DNA of 64,000 bases from Nitrosomonas sp. (lineage in GTDB: Bacteria; Pseudomonadota; Gammaproteobacteria; Burkholderiales; Nitrosomonadaceae): contig JAHBZZ010000001.1 of the NCBI GenBank assembly GCA_019635215.1, positions 186,001 to 250,000 on the forward strand, in the 5' to 3' direction. The translations under genes were made by a program, and so were the position numbers. The notes under the pieces are model-generated. The model made no database searches. It was not told the origin of the DNA and saw only the letters and a program-made list of their open reading frames with translations. Below, one piece after another: positions 8,558-19,818 of this stretch (positions are counted from its first letter, which is position 1; each line of letters opens with the position of its first letter).

Positions 8558-10363
8558 CTAATGCCCTTCATAAAGCTTTTCGACCTCGGTTCTATATTGC
8601 TCTAGAATTTTGGACCGGCGCAGTTTCAGCGTCGGCGTCAGCATCTCATTGTCAACCGTCCAGGGTTCAGCCATAACGGCTACTTTGCGGATACGTGCAT
8701 AGCCTGGGAATTCACGTGTCTCGTAGGTGATTTTATCGAGCAGTATTTCTTCAGTCGTTTCATCACGCGTATTCGCATCCAGACTGTGTTCATTGGCGTA
8801 CTTTTGCCAGTTTTTATCGTTCAGCACGGTCAGCACACAAAGATAGGAGCGCGATTCACCGATAACCATCACCTGTTCAAACACAGGATCACGCAATATG
8901 GCCGCTTCCATATCGCCGGGCGGTACTTTCTCACCCGTTGACAATACGATAATATCCTTTAGCCGTCCGGTGATCGTTACATGCCTCTGTGCGTCTATCG
9001 AAGCGACATCACCTGAATTCAGCCAGCCATCTTCCGACAACACTGCACGGGTAGCCTCTGGATTATTCCAGTATCCCATCATCACATTCGGGCCACGGAT
9101 CAGCAACGCGTTATTCTCTCCAAGCCTGACTTCAACACCGGGTATCGGCTGACCGACACTCGAAGGCACATTATCGTCATGCCGGTTGACGCAAACCGTC
9201 GGACTGCTTTCAGTCATGCCGTAACCTTGCAGAATCGGCAGCCCCAGACCGATAAATACGCGTGAAATTTCAGCAGACAACGCCGCACCGCCGCTCATGG
9301 CATGACGCAGGCGGCCGCCCAGTTTACTCATCAGTTTTGCAGCAACCAGCTTATTCAGTAACGGCCACAACAAAAAAGACGGTTTCCAAGCTGCACGCTT
9401 CTGCCGGTATTCAAATCGGCTGTAACCCACATCAACCGCAAAATCAAACAGTTTTCGCGCAAACTGAGGACCTTCGGCTAATTTGGCACGTATGCCCGCA
9501 TAAATACGCTCATAAATGCGCGGCACCGAAATCAGAATCGTTGGCCGAATGATGAGCAAGTCTTCCTGTAATTGCGCAATTGAACGTGCATAAGCGATTG
9601 TTGCGCCGCACATCATCGGCAGATAATAGCCGACCGTACGTTCAAAAGTATGTGACAACGGCAGAAACGATAATAGAATGTCGTCGGAAGATACCGGAAC
9701 GACTTGCGACCCAGCATAAGCATTGGACAGAATATTGTGGTGATTGAGCATCACGCCTTTTGGCCGGCCTGTTGTTCCTGAAGTATAGATAACTGTCGCA
9801 AGTGCATAGGGATCATCGTTAATATGCCTGACAGCATTCGCTTCGGAAGGAATCCAGTCCTTCAATGTAACCAGTCGTTGATCATCCGTTTCCCCTGAAG
9901 GATCCGCTTCAATTTCACCATTAGGCTCAACCAGCACAATGCACTGCAGGCTTTTTACATGGCTCGAGGCTTCACAGATTTCCCGCCAATGCCCGGCTTT
10001 TTCCAGCACCAAAAGCCTGACACCGGCATCGGCAAGCATGTAGCTGATATTATCTGCACGATCTTCAACGTAAAATGGCACAACAACCAGCCCCAACCCC
10101 ATTGCTGCCTGGTCAAACATGACCCATTCGGGACGGTTACGCATCATAATTGCAACACGGTCACCAGGAGACAGGTTTTCTTTATCAAAAGCCGCCTGCC
10201 AGTTCGCCACATGGACATTCATTTGCGCCCAGGTGTAAGTCTCCCACGCCGCATGCTGGTCATTAAAATAACGATAGGCCTCATCCTGAGGCGTGGATCG
10301 AACGCGCTCGCCAAATAACCCATCCAGTGTTTTTGCCTGTTCTACTGAAATAACATGATTCAT
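8558..10363 (-). CDS. Long-chain fatty-acid-CoA ligase / AMP-dependent synthetase
   Basis: This enzyme activates fatty acids to acyl-CoA through an acyl-adenylate. The 601-residue product carries the P-loop YTSGTTGRPKG (193-203), the A5-type motif QGYGMTESSP and the hinge region DGWLNSGDVASID...TGRLKDIIVLSTGEKVPP. Length and layout fit the FadD15-like bacterial long-chain ligases. It starts one base after the fadE stop codon, so the two genes form a translationally linked pair that would activate and then desaturate fatty acids. Chain-length preference cannot be read from sequence. Confidence 0.93.
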   Translation of the reverse strand: MNHVISVEQAKTLDGLFGERVRSTPQDEAYRYFNDQHAAWETYTWAQMNVHVANWQAAFDKENLSPGDRVAIMMRNRPEWVMFDQAAMGLGLVVVPFYVEDRADNISYMLADAGVRLLVLEKAGHWREICEASSHVKSLQCIVLVEPNGEIEADPSGETDDQRLVTLKDWIPSEANAVRHINDDPYALATVIYTSGTTGRPKGVMLNHHNILSNAYAGSQVVPVSSDDILLSFLPLSHTFERTVGYYLPMMCGATIAYARSIAQLQEDLLIIRPTILISVPRIYERIYAGIRAKLAEGPQFARKLFDFAVDVGYSRFEYRQKRAAWKPSFLLWPLLNKLVAAKLMSKLGGRLRHAMSGGAALSAEISRVFIGLGLPILQGYGMTESSPTVCVNRHDDNVPSSVGQPIPGVEVRLGENNALLIRGPNVMMGYWNNPEATRAVLSEDGWLNSGDVASIDAQRHVTITGRLKDIIVLSTGEKVPPGDMEAAILRDPVFEQVMVIGESRSYLCVLTVLNDKNWQKYANEHSLDANTRDETTEEILLDKITYETREFPGYARIRKVAVMAEPWTVDNEMLTPTLKLRRSKILEQYRTEVEKLYEGH

Positions 10364-10364
10364 T

Positions 10365-13040
10365 TTATTTGACCTGATCCGAATGCGTGTTTATGTGGTC
10401 TTCTTTGTCACTGCCATTCCGGCCGTCATCCCTATTGTGCGCAACGTCATTCCCGGCTTTATTTTTTATAACCCCAGCGGATTCTCCGGCATCGGATATA
10501 CTATCGGTTCCAATCAGGATTTCATCCTCTAGCCGGGAAGGAACATCGACACCATGTTGAACACCGAGGGATGGATTATCTATCGATGTTTCCAGAGATG
10601 ATTCGACCGATGATACCGTTGAAACGGGTATCGTTTCAGATTGTTCAGTAACCACAGTCTCTGCATCCGGCGCGTCAGGCGTTTCAATAGAGACTCCCTC
10701 CGGGATGATACTGTTGCTATCCGCTTCCACCTGATCAGCCTGATCACCGGAGAAATCCCTTGAAAAATCATCCACTTTTATCACACGGCTGCGCAACTCA
10801 TACAGCTTCTTCATCGTATCCGCTTCGGAAGCAGTGATAACATTTAAATGGTAAGCCTGCGTGATCTGTTCCCTGCCCTGCGCGGTAATCTGGCCGGATT
10901 TGACAGCGCTACGTATTCTGGCTTCAACCGGGGCACATTCAACTGCATATTTCAAGGCTTCCTCCAGGTCGGCCATGGATTCACCAGCAGTTGCCGGTAC
11001 ATAAATGCCGCGGGTCAGTCTATCGCGTGCTTTACCCGGTTCAAGCATCAATCGTGCAACTTCATGACTTATAGCATCGGATGGCAGTGAAAATGGCCTG
11101 CCCAGCGGAAAAATCCATTTTCTCAACAGCCATATAAAAACCCGATTACCCGGAAAATTATCCAGGAATTCGTCAAATGCCTGCTGAATGCGATAAATTG
11201 CATCCTGCAGCGACCAATGCAACAAAGGCAAATCGGCCTGCTGCCGTCCGTCGTCCTCAAAACGTTTGAGTGTAGCCGAACATAAATAAAGCAAGCTGAG
11301 GATATCGCCCAGACGCGCAGAAAGCCTTTCCTTGCGTTTTAGCGAACCGCCCAGAATGACAAGCGCAATGTCGGCGAGAAACGCGAAATTGATCGATAAC
11401 CGTGTCAATTGCTGGTAATAAACCGCAACTTCTGGCGCACTTTTCTGCGGAATACTTTTCTTCATGAATTTGCCAAACAAACCATGCACAAGGCAATTCA
11501 CCGTATTGCAAATACTGAAAATGGCATGCCCCACCAGCGCTGCATCGAATGTTTCCGAAGCACGTTTACTATCGGTATCATGCGTCGCATTAATTTCTTG
11601 CAGAATATACGGATGGCAGCGAATCGCGCCCTGACCGAAAATAATCATATTCCGTGTCAGAATATTCGCACCTTCCACCGTAATACTCACCGGTATTTGC
11701 TGATAGGTACGGCCAATATAGTTGCGCGGCCCGAGGCAGATAGCCTTGCCACCATGAATATCCATGGCATCGTTGACGGCCTGGCGTCCACGTTCGGTCA
11801 AATGATATTTGACGATGGCCGAGATTACCGATGGCTTTTCACCCAGATCGACGGCACCCGCAGTCATCGTACGTGCCGCATCCATCATGTAAGTATTGCC
11901 GCCGATACGCGCCAGCGCTTCTTCAATACCTTCAAAATAGCCGATTGGCGTTTTAAACTGAACACGTACACGGCTATAAGCGCCGCTGGTTCTCGCGGCC
12001 AGTTTCGCACCACCGGTACTGGTTGCCGGTAAGGAAATGGAACGGCCAGCCGCCAGACAATTCATCAGCATCGGCCAGCCCTGCCCTACACCTTCCCGCC
12101 CGCCGATAATCCATTCCATCGGAATGAATACCGCTTCGCCCGAGTTCGGCCCGTTCTGAAATGCGCCATTCAACGGAAAATGACGGCGTCCGATATGAAC
12201 ACCCGGCGTACCGGTCGGTATCAGCGCCAGGGTTATACCCAGGTCTTTCTGCGGCCCGAGTAGATGATCAGGATCATAGAGCTTAAACGCGAGCCCGAGA
12301 ATCGTGGCTACCGGTCCGAGTGTGATATAGCGCTTTTCCCAGGTAACGCGCATTCCCAACACATCCTGTTTGCCGTTGAATTCACCCCGGCACACAATAC
12401 CGTAATCGGGAATCGAACCGGCATCCGACCCGGCTTCCGGCGCAGTCAGGCCAAAACAGGGCACTTCCAATCCTTTCGCCAGCCGTGGCAGATAATAGTT
12501 TTTCTGTTCCTCGGTACCATAGTGCAGCAGCAATTCCGCCGGACCCAGGGAATTCGGCACCATGACAGTGACTGCGGCAGTGCCGCTGCGAGAGCCGATT
12601 TTCATGACGACTTCGGAATGCGCCAGCGCAGAAAACCCATATCCACCGTATTGTTTGGGAATAATCAGACCAAAAAAACCATTTTCCTTGATGAACTGCC
12701 AGACTTCCGTCGGCAGGTCTTTCAGATCATGCGTGATTTTCCATTCATCCAGCATGTCGCAGAGTTGCTCAACCGGACCATCGAGAAATGCCTGCTCCTC
12801 AGCACTCAATTGCGGCTTGGGATAGGCCAGCAACTTATTCCAATCCGGTTTACCGCTGAACAACTCACCATCCCACCAGACGGTACCGGCATCGAGCGCT
12901 TCCTGCTCGGTCTGCGATATCTGTGGCAGCATTTTACGAAACAGTTTCAGTACCTGATTTGAAACAATCAGACGGCGCATCACAGGTACATATAAAATCA
13001 AGGCTACAATAGCCAGCAGTATAAATAGTGTCAGGAGCAT
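10365..13040 (-). CDS. fadE: Acyl-CoA dehydrogenase, FadE type, with acidic C-terminal tail
   Basis: FadE-type enzymes catalyse the first oxidation of beta-oxidation. The 891-residue product starts with a membrane segment MLLTLFILLAIVALILYVPV, as in E. coli FadE, followed by the FAD-dependent domain with CFGLTAPEAGSDAGS, the MDIHGGKAICLG region and the long C-terminal domain typical of FadE (DUF1974). The last about 136 residues (from VDDFSRDFSG) are a hydrophilic, Ser/Asp/Glu-rich tail without visible domain; E. coli FadE is about 814 residues. It precedes the acyl-CoA ligase gene with one base between them. Confidence 0.94.
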   Translation of the reverse strand: MLLTLFILLAIVALILYVPVMRRLIVSNQVLKLFRKMLPQISQTEQEALDAGTVWWDGELFSGKPDWNKLLAYPKPQLSAEEQAFLDGPVEQLCDMLDEWKITHDLKDLPTEVWQFIKENGFFGLIIPKQYGGYGFSALAHSEVVMKIGSRSGTAAVTVMVPNSLGPAELLLHYGTEEQKNYYLPRLAKGLEVPCFGLTAPEAGSDAGSIPDYGIVCRGEFNGKQDVLGMRVTWEKRYITLGPVATILGLAFKLYDPDHLLGPQKDLGITLALIPTGTPGVHIGRRHFPLNGAFQNGPNSGEAVFIPMEWIIGGREGVGQGWPMLMNCLAAGRSISLPATSTGGAKLAARTSGAYSRVRVQFKTPIGYFEGIEEALARIGGNTYMMDAARTMTAGAVDLGEKPSVISAIVKYHLTERGRQAVNDAMDIHGGKAICLGPRNYIGRTYQQIPVSITVEGANILTRNMIIFGQGAIRCHPYILQEINATHDTDSKRASETFDAALVGHAIFSICNTVNCLVHGLFGKFMKKSIPQKSAPEVAVYYQQLTRLSINFAFLADIALVILGGSLKRKERLSARLGDILSLLYLCSATLKRFEDDGRQQADLPLLHWSLQDAIYRIQQAFDEFLDNFPGNRVFIWLLRKWIFPLGRPFSLPSDAISHEVARLMLEPGKARDRLTRGIYVPATAGESMADLEEALKYAVECAPVEARIRSAVKSGQITAQGREQITQAYHLNVITASEADTMKKLYELRSRVIKVDDFSRDFSGDQADQVEADSNSIIPEGVSIETPDAPDAETVVTEQSETIPVSTVSSVESSLETSIDNPSLGVQHGVDVPSRLEDEILIGTDSISDAGESAGVIKNKAGNDVAHNRDDGRNGSDKEDHINTHSDQVK

Positions 13041-13294
13041 CTTTTTCCCCTTGATTGAATGAATTCGGTCCGGCGGTAAATGTAGGTTTTAATTCTGTTC
13101 ATCTTCATGACGTAGCGACGTGGCATATCCAAGTGCAAGAATCACGCCACATGTGTAGAATCCACAAACAACCGATAAGCTACAAATTTACATGATAATT
13201 GCACTCATCCTACACGCAAATTGATTTTTTTTGAATCAAGTGTTGCCGATTCGATACACTTCTTTATGACAGACGACCCGTCTTTTAAAAATAA

Positions 13295-14437
<1,143 letters not shown>

Positions 14438-14531
14438 CGTAGCTATGAGCATGCGGACGTATGTTTTTATTAACCCCATTGCGACCATTAATTAGCAGAT
14501 CGTAAGAGGCCGTTAAGGTAGAAACCGCCGC

Positions 14532-15029
14532 TTAAAATTGGCCTGTATTCTCCGGTGATGAAATGATTTTAGCTTTCTCCAGCTGCATGTTTCCAGATGC
14601 TGTTTTCGATTCTGCAACGGATTCCCGGGCAGCTAATTCATGCGCCATCGCTTTGTGAAAAGCGGCTTTTTCATCATATTCCTCGGCAGCCTGCTCATAC
14701 TGCCGAATTTTGAATTCGATACGCGACTTGGCGCTTCTCTGAGTCTTGCCAAAATGTGTTGGAAAGACATTCTTCTCCAAGATTTCTCTTTGTTCCTGTA
14801 CCTTAGCCTGCATTTCAGCAGCCAGATTTTCATATTTACCGGCTAAAGCTTCATGATCCTGGTTCTCAATATCTTCAGACGCAACACCGGATTCGGAGAG
14901 ACCCGCTAACGGCAGCGTATTCGTCGAAGCACACGCTGTCAGTAATGCGAATATGATCAGAATTACCCAGTATCTTATTCCTGACACAGGTAGTTGAGAA
15001 ATAATAAAACTTCCTGTTTTTACCGGCAT
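14532..15029 (-). CDS. Small lipoprotein of unknown function, paralogue of the next gene
   Basis: I do not recognise a named family. From the ATG at 15029, preceded by GGAG and AAGG elements, the product has 165 residues. Its signal ends in a lipobox (ALLTACAS), so it is probably a lipoprotein. The mature part is hydrophilic and predicted helical, with the pattern YENLAAEMQAKVQEQREIL then SRIEFKIRQYEQAAEEYDEKAA. The same pattern occurs in the 146-residue protein encoded just upstream, which points to a tandem duplication. An open TTG frame from 15071 has no support. A cell-envelope or coiled-coil role is only a guess. Confidence 0.75.
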   Translation of the reverse strand: MPVKTGSFIISQLPVSGIRYWVILIIFALLTACASTNTLPLAGLSESGVASEDIENQDHEALAGKYENLAAEMQAKVQEQREILEKNVFPTHFGKTQRSAKSRIEFKIRQYEQAAEEYDEKAAFHKAMAHELAARESVAESKTASGNMQLEKAKIISSPENTGQF

Positions 15030-15103
15030 AACCTTAATCTCCGTAAATGAAAGGGCACGATATCTGTGCAATAAAGTGCGATTTATAAATGCGGCGGAAC
15101 CCG

Positions 15104-15149
15104 AAAAGCAAGAAAATAAGCCGCCAAGAAATCATTCTTAAGCGGCTTA
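15104..15149 (-). terminator. Rho-independent terminator after the 146-residue protein gene
   Basis: On the minus strand an eight-base stem (positions 15142-15149 pairing with 15117-15124) encloses a second AAGAA/TTCTT stem. It is followed by a T-rich run TTTTCTTGCTTTT. It lies 31 bases past the stop at 15180 and separates the two paralogous genes into distinct transcripts, or attenuates read-through. Confidence 0.75.
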
Positions 15150-15179
15150 CACGAGGCATACATTTGACGATGCTGTTTC

Positions 15180-15620
15180 TTACAAACCACCGGTTTCGTT
15201 TGACATGACCTTTGCTTTATTCATTTGACCGGATTGTCCGGCAGAATTCCTGGATGCCTGCTCGGCAGCAATTGCGCTATGGTAAGCGGCTTTTGCCAGA
15301 TTCTCCTGAGCAACCTGATCATATTCATAAATTTTATTGACAATACGTGACTTGAGATATTTTCCATTCCTACCGAGGAAGCTTGTGTTGGGTTTGTTCC
15401 TGAGAATTTCCACTTGCTCATCTCTTTTAGTCTGCATTTCTCCGGCCAGACGTCTGTACTGCTCAGCTATTGCAATATGATCCACATGGCTACTATTGCC
15501 TGCCCGATTGACCAATTGCATCGCGGCAGCTCCATCTGACGCAAAGGCATTGACCGATAAACCGGTATTCAAAAAGAAGGCCAGCAATGAAAATACGATC
15601 AGAGATTTTCCTGTTTTCAT
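15180..15620 (-). CDS. Exported helical protein of unknown function, paralogue of the 14532-15029 lipoprotein
   Basis: The 146-residue product has an N-terminal signal peptide (MKTGKSLIVFSLLAFFLN..., with AFA/SDG as a likely cleavage region) and no lipobox, so it should be periplasmic. The mature part shares IAEQYRRLAGEMQTKRDEQVEIL and SRIVNKIYEYDQVAQENLAKAA with the neighbouring lipoprotein, including the spacing of these blocks. A GGAG element lies about ten bases before the ATG. A strong terminator follows. No catalytic motif is visible and the function is unknown. Confidence 0.78.
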   Translation of the reverse strand: MKTGKSLIVFSLLAFFLNTGLSVNAFASDGAAAMQLVNRAGNSSHVDHIAIAEQYRRLAGEMQTKRDEQVEILRNKPNTSFLGRNGKYLKSRIVNKIYEYDQVAQENLAKAAYHSAIAAEQASRNSAGQSGQMNKAKVMSNETGGL

Positions 15621-16086
15621 AGTAGCAATAACTCCAAGTAAGTTAACACGCTGCCATACTAACGGACTCTAAACAATGCGTATATTGGGGAAACTATTGT
15701 TTTTTCCTAATGGAAACCCTTAGATTCAATCATATTACCGCTGCTGATAAATAAGCAATTAATCCCTATACCGTTTGCACACACCTGAAACCCGATTCCG
15801 TATTATCGGACCAGTTACAACCGATCCGGCCCAGCCGACACTTAAGACTGAACGCTTATTTTCATGCTAATTCTTTAATTTCGACTTGCGTTACAACGCG
15901 TTTAATACTATTGTGCGAGCAACAATAATATTATCCGTTCCATCATACCAACAACCCGGCAACCTTCTGAAAATCATCAATATTACTTACCCCTATGTTT
16001 TTCATGTCTGACAAGAACAGCATACTTTGGTCAACATAATCTTTTAATTTTCAAGGCTGTTTAGCCCCATTGAGCGAGTTTTATTT
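15621..16086. other. AT-rich intergenic region between divergent genes
   Basis: This 466-base stretch lies between the exported-protein gene (minus) and the aminotransferase gene (plus). No frame in it has a plausible start or family match. It should contain promoters for both genes. I saw no long repeat or RNA gene. Confidence 0.4.
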
Positions 16087-17466
16087 ATGTCCTTCAGTAT
16101 TTCCACACTGCTAGAAAATCACCACACTGAGAAATTTGAACTGCATGAGAAGCATCTCAATAATCAGATGGTCAAGGTCTTAAAAACCATTGGTTACAAT
16201 CGCAACTATAAAAGCGCTGTGGGACAGTACCTGTATGATTACGAAGGTAATGAATACCTCGACCTCTTGAGCGGGTTTGGTGTCTTTGCGGTTGGGCGCA
16301 ATCATCCAACGGTAATCAGGGCCTTGCAGGAAACACTGACATCGGAGTTGCCGAATCTGGTGCAGATGGATGTATCACTTTTAAGCGGTCTGCTCGCCAA
16401 AAAAATTCTGCAGACCGTGCCGAATAATCTAAATCGCATGTTTTTCTGCAATTCAGGCTCTGAAGCTGTCGAGGCCGCGATCAAGTTTGCACGGTATGCA
16501 ACTCGACGGCCTCAGATTTTGTATTGCGAACACAGTTTCCATGGTTTAACGCTGGGTTCGTTATCTCTCAACGGTGAAAAAATTTTCCGGGATGGTTTTG
16601 GCGCTTTACTACCCGACTGTGAATCTGTGCCTTTTAACGATCTGGATGCACTGGAAAATGCACTGCGCCATAAAAACGTCGCGGCATTCATTCTGGAGCC
16701 GATTCAGGGCAAAGGCGTCAATGTACCCGACGATGATTACCTGCCCGGTGTCGAACGACTTTGCCGTCAGTACGGCACACTGTTTGTCGCCGACGAAATT
16801 CAGACCGGTATCGGCAGAACCGGAAAATTCTGGGCGATTGATCACTGGAACGTCAAACCGGACATGATTCTGATGGCCAAGGCATTATCTGGTGGATTCA
16901 TACCGGTCGGCGGTGTTGCCATGACCGAAGCTGTCATGGATACGGTATTCAATCGTATGGACCGCGCAGTCGTACACGGATCGACTTTTTCCAAAAACAA
17001 TATGGCGATGGCCGCCGGTCTGGCGACATTGCAAGTCATCGAAGACGAGAAATTGATTGAAAATAGCGCCAGAAGAGGCAAAACCATCATCGATGGTATT
17101 AACGCGATGACCGGAAAATATGAATTTCTCCAGGAAGCACGCGGCAAAGGATTGATGATCTCAGTCGAATTCCATGCCCCCCGGAGTCTGTCGCTCAAAG
17201 CCGCTTGGGCAATGCTGGAAACAGCCAATAAAGGCTTGTTCTGCCAGATGATTACAATTCCACTGTTCAAGGAACATCGCATTCTGAGCCAGGTTGCGGG
17301 TCACGGTATGAATGTCGTAAAATTATTGCCACCACTTAATCTGACCGATAAAGACTGCCAAAATATACTCGCAGCATTCGATCATACAATCGCAGAAACA
17401 CACAAAGTACCCGGTTCAATCTGGAACCTTGGCAAAACACTGGCCGGACACGCCATCAGGAAATGA
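16087..17466 (+). CDS. hpnO: Class III PLP-dependent aminotransferase, HpnO-like (probable aminohopanoid synthesis)
   Basis: The 459-residue product is a class III (ornithine/acetylornithine type) aminotransferase. It has a NSGSEAVEAAIKFAR phosphate-binding block (122-136), VADEIQTGIGRTG with Asp236, and the PLP lysine K265 in MAKALSGG. The long N-terminus (LLENHHTEKFELHEKHLN...) and the C-terminus ending VPGSIWNLGKTLAGHA are what I recall of the HpnO group, which converts bacteriohopane intermediates to aminobacteriohopanetriol. No other hopanoid gene is in the window, so the assignment rests on overall similarity, and another ornithine-type aminotransferase is possible. Its 3' end overlaps a small convergent gene by 11 bases. 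Confidence 0.72.
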   Translation: MSFSISTLLENHHTEKFELHEKHLNNQMVKVLKTIGYNRNYKSAVGQYLYDYEGNEYLDLLSGFGVFAVGRNHPTVIRALQETLTSELPNLVQMDVSLLSGLLAKKILQTVPNNLNRMFFCNSGSEAVEAAIKFARYATRRPQILYCEHSFHGLTLGSLSLNGEKIFRDGFGALLPDCESVPFNDLDALENALRHKNVAAFILEPIQGKGVNVPDDDYLPGVERLCRQYGTLFVADEIQTGIGRTGKFWAIDHWNVKPDMILMAKALSGGFIPVGGVAMTEAVMDTVFNRMDRAVVHGSTFSKNNMAMAAGLATLQVIEDEKLIENSARRGKTIIDGINAMTGKYEFLQEARGKGLMISVEFHAPRSLSLKAAWAMLETANKGLFCQMITIPLFKEHRILSQVAGHGMNVVKLLPPLNLTDKDCQNILAAFDHTIAETHKVPGSIWNLGKTLAGHAIRK

Positions 17467-17692
17467 CAAGTTTCAGGTCGAGTACGCGTGAACAACAGTC
17501 TTTCGGCATTACCGCAGAAGAAAAGTAACCAACGGATGATCCGAACACTTCAGCCGGCAGTACAATCAATGCGATTAATGCAACGGCCATCGCGATCGTC
17601 CAGAGCACCGCCACTGCAAGATTTCCCGGGTTCATCCCGCTTGGAATAACAACATAACCTGTTTTCTTGCCATTTGATATGATTTTGCCCAT
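17456..17692 (-). CDS. Small single-span membrane protein, unknown
   Basis: From the ATG at 17692 the frame encodes 78 residues starting MGKIISNGKKTG. One strong hydrophobic segment (LAVAVLWTIAMAVALIALIVLPAE) is followed by a short soluble tail. The regular membrane segment and basic N-terminus argue for a real gene. The ribosome binding site is weak, an upstream TTG/GTG start (17722) is possible, and the 3' end overlaps the convergent aminotransferase gene. I do not recognise a family. Confidence 0.45.
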   Translation of the reverse strand: MGKIISNGKKTGYVVIPSGMNPGNLAVAVLWTIAMAVALIALIVLPAEVFGSSVGYFSSAVMPKDCCSRVLDLKLVIS

Positions 17693-17723
17693 ATCATCGT
17701 CAGCATAGTTTCCGTACAACACA

Positions 17724-17954
17724 ATGCATCAGCGTCTGCTAGTCACACTCAATATATCGTCACAACAGCTCATTCATTATTACGAAGGTAACATAAGCAT
17801 GGTGGTGGCCCGCACCATGGATGGCCGGACTGTTCGTTTCCCCGCCAATATTCTGCGTTCTGTAGTACAAACAAATGGCGTTCATGGCATTTTCGAACTG
17901 GTTGTCGATGAAAACCGTAAATTTGTCTCGCTCCAACGTATATCCGACGTATGA
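17724..17954 (+). CDS. DUF2835 family protein
   Basis: The 76-residue product matches the short DUF2835 family as I know it: a beta-rich protein with HYYEGNISMVVARTMDGRTVRFPANILRSVVQ and a later GIFELVVDENRKFVSLQRI. Family members have about 70 residues and no known function. The ATG at 17724 puts the conserved region about 17 residues in. It is divergent from the small membrane protein gene. Confidence 0.78.
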   Translation: MHQRLLVTLNISSQQLIHYYEGNISMVVARTMDGRTVRFPANILRSVVQTNGVHGIFELVVDENRKFVSLQRISDV

Positions 17955-18083
17955 ACAGCATTCATCTTCTATTGCACAGGTTCTGAGCCACGCGCTTTCA
18001 TTGCCAGGGAAGCTGGGTTAAACTCTGCCTCGTTATTCATCACAATTTGTTTTTTTCACACTCATTCTAAAAGAACTAACTAA

Positions 18084-19748
<1,665 letters not shown>

Positions 19749-19818
19749 ATTATAAATAAGGAGATTCGAATACTGGCGGCAAAACAAGAAACATTAACAA
19801 TCTTGAAAAAACGATCTG

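Noticed and set aside
12264-12962. 232-codon plus-strand ORF inside fadE
   Set aside because: A long antisense shadow of fadE; its product resembles no family and the fadE frame is complete with domain motifs.
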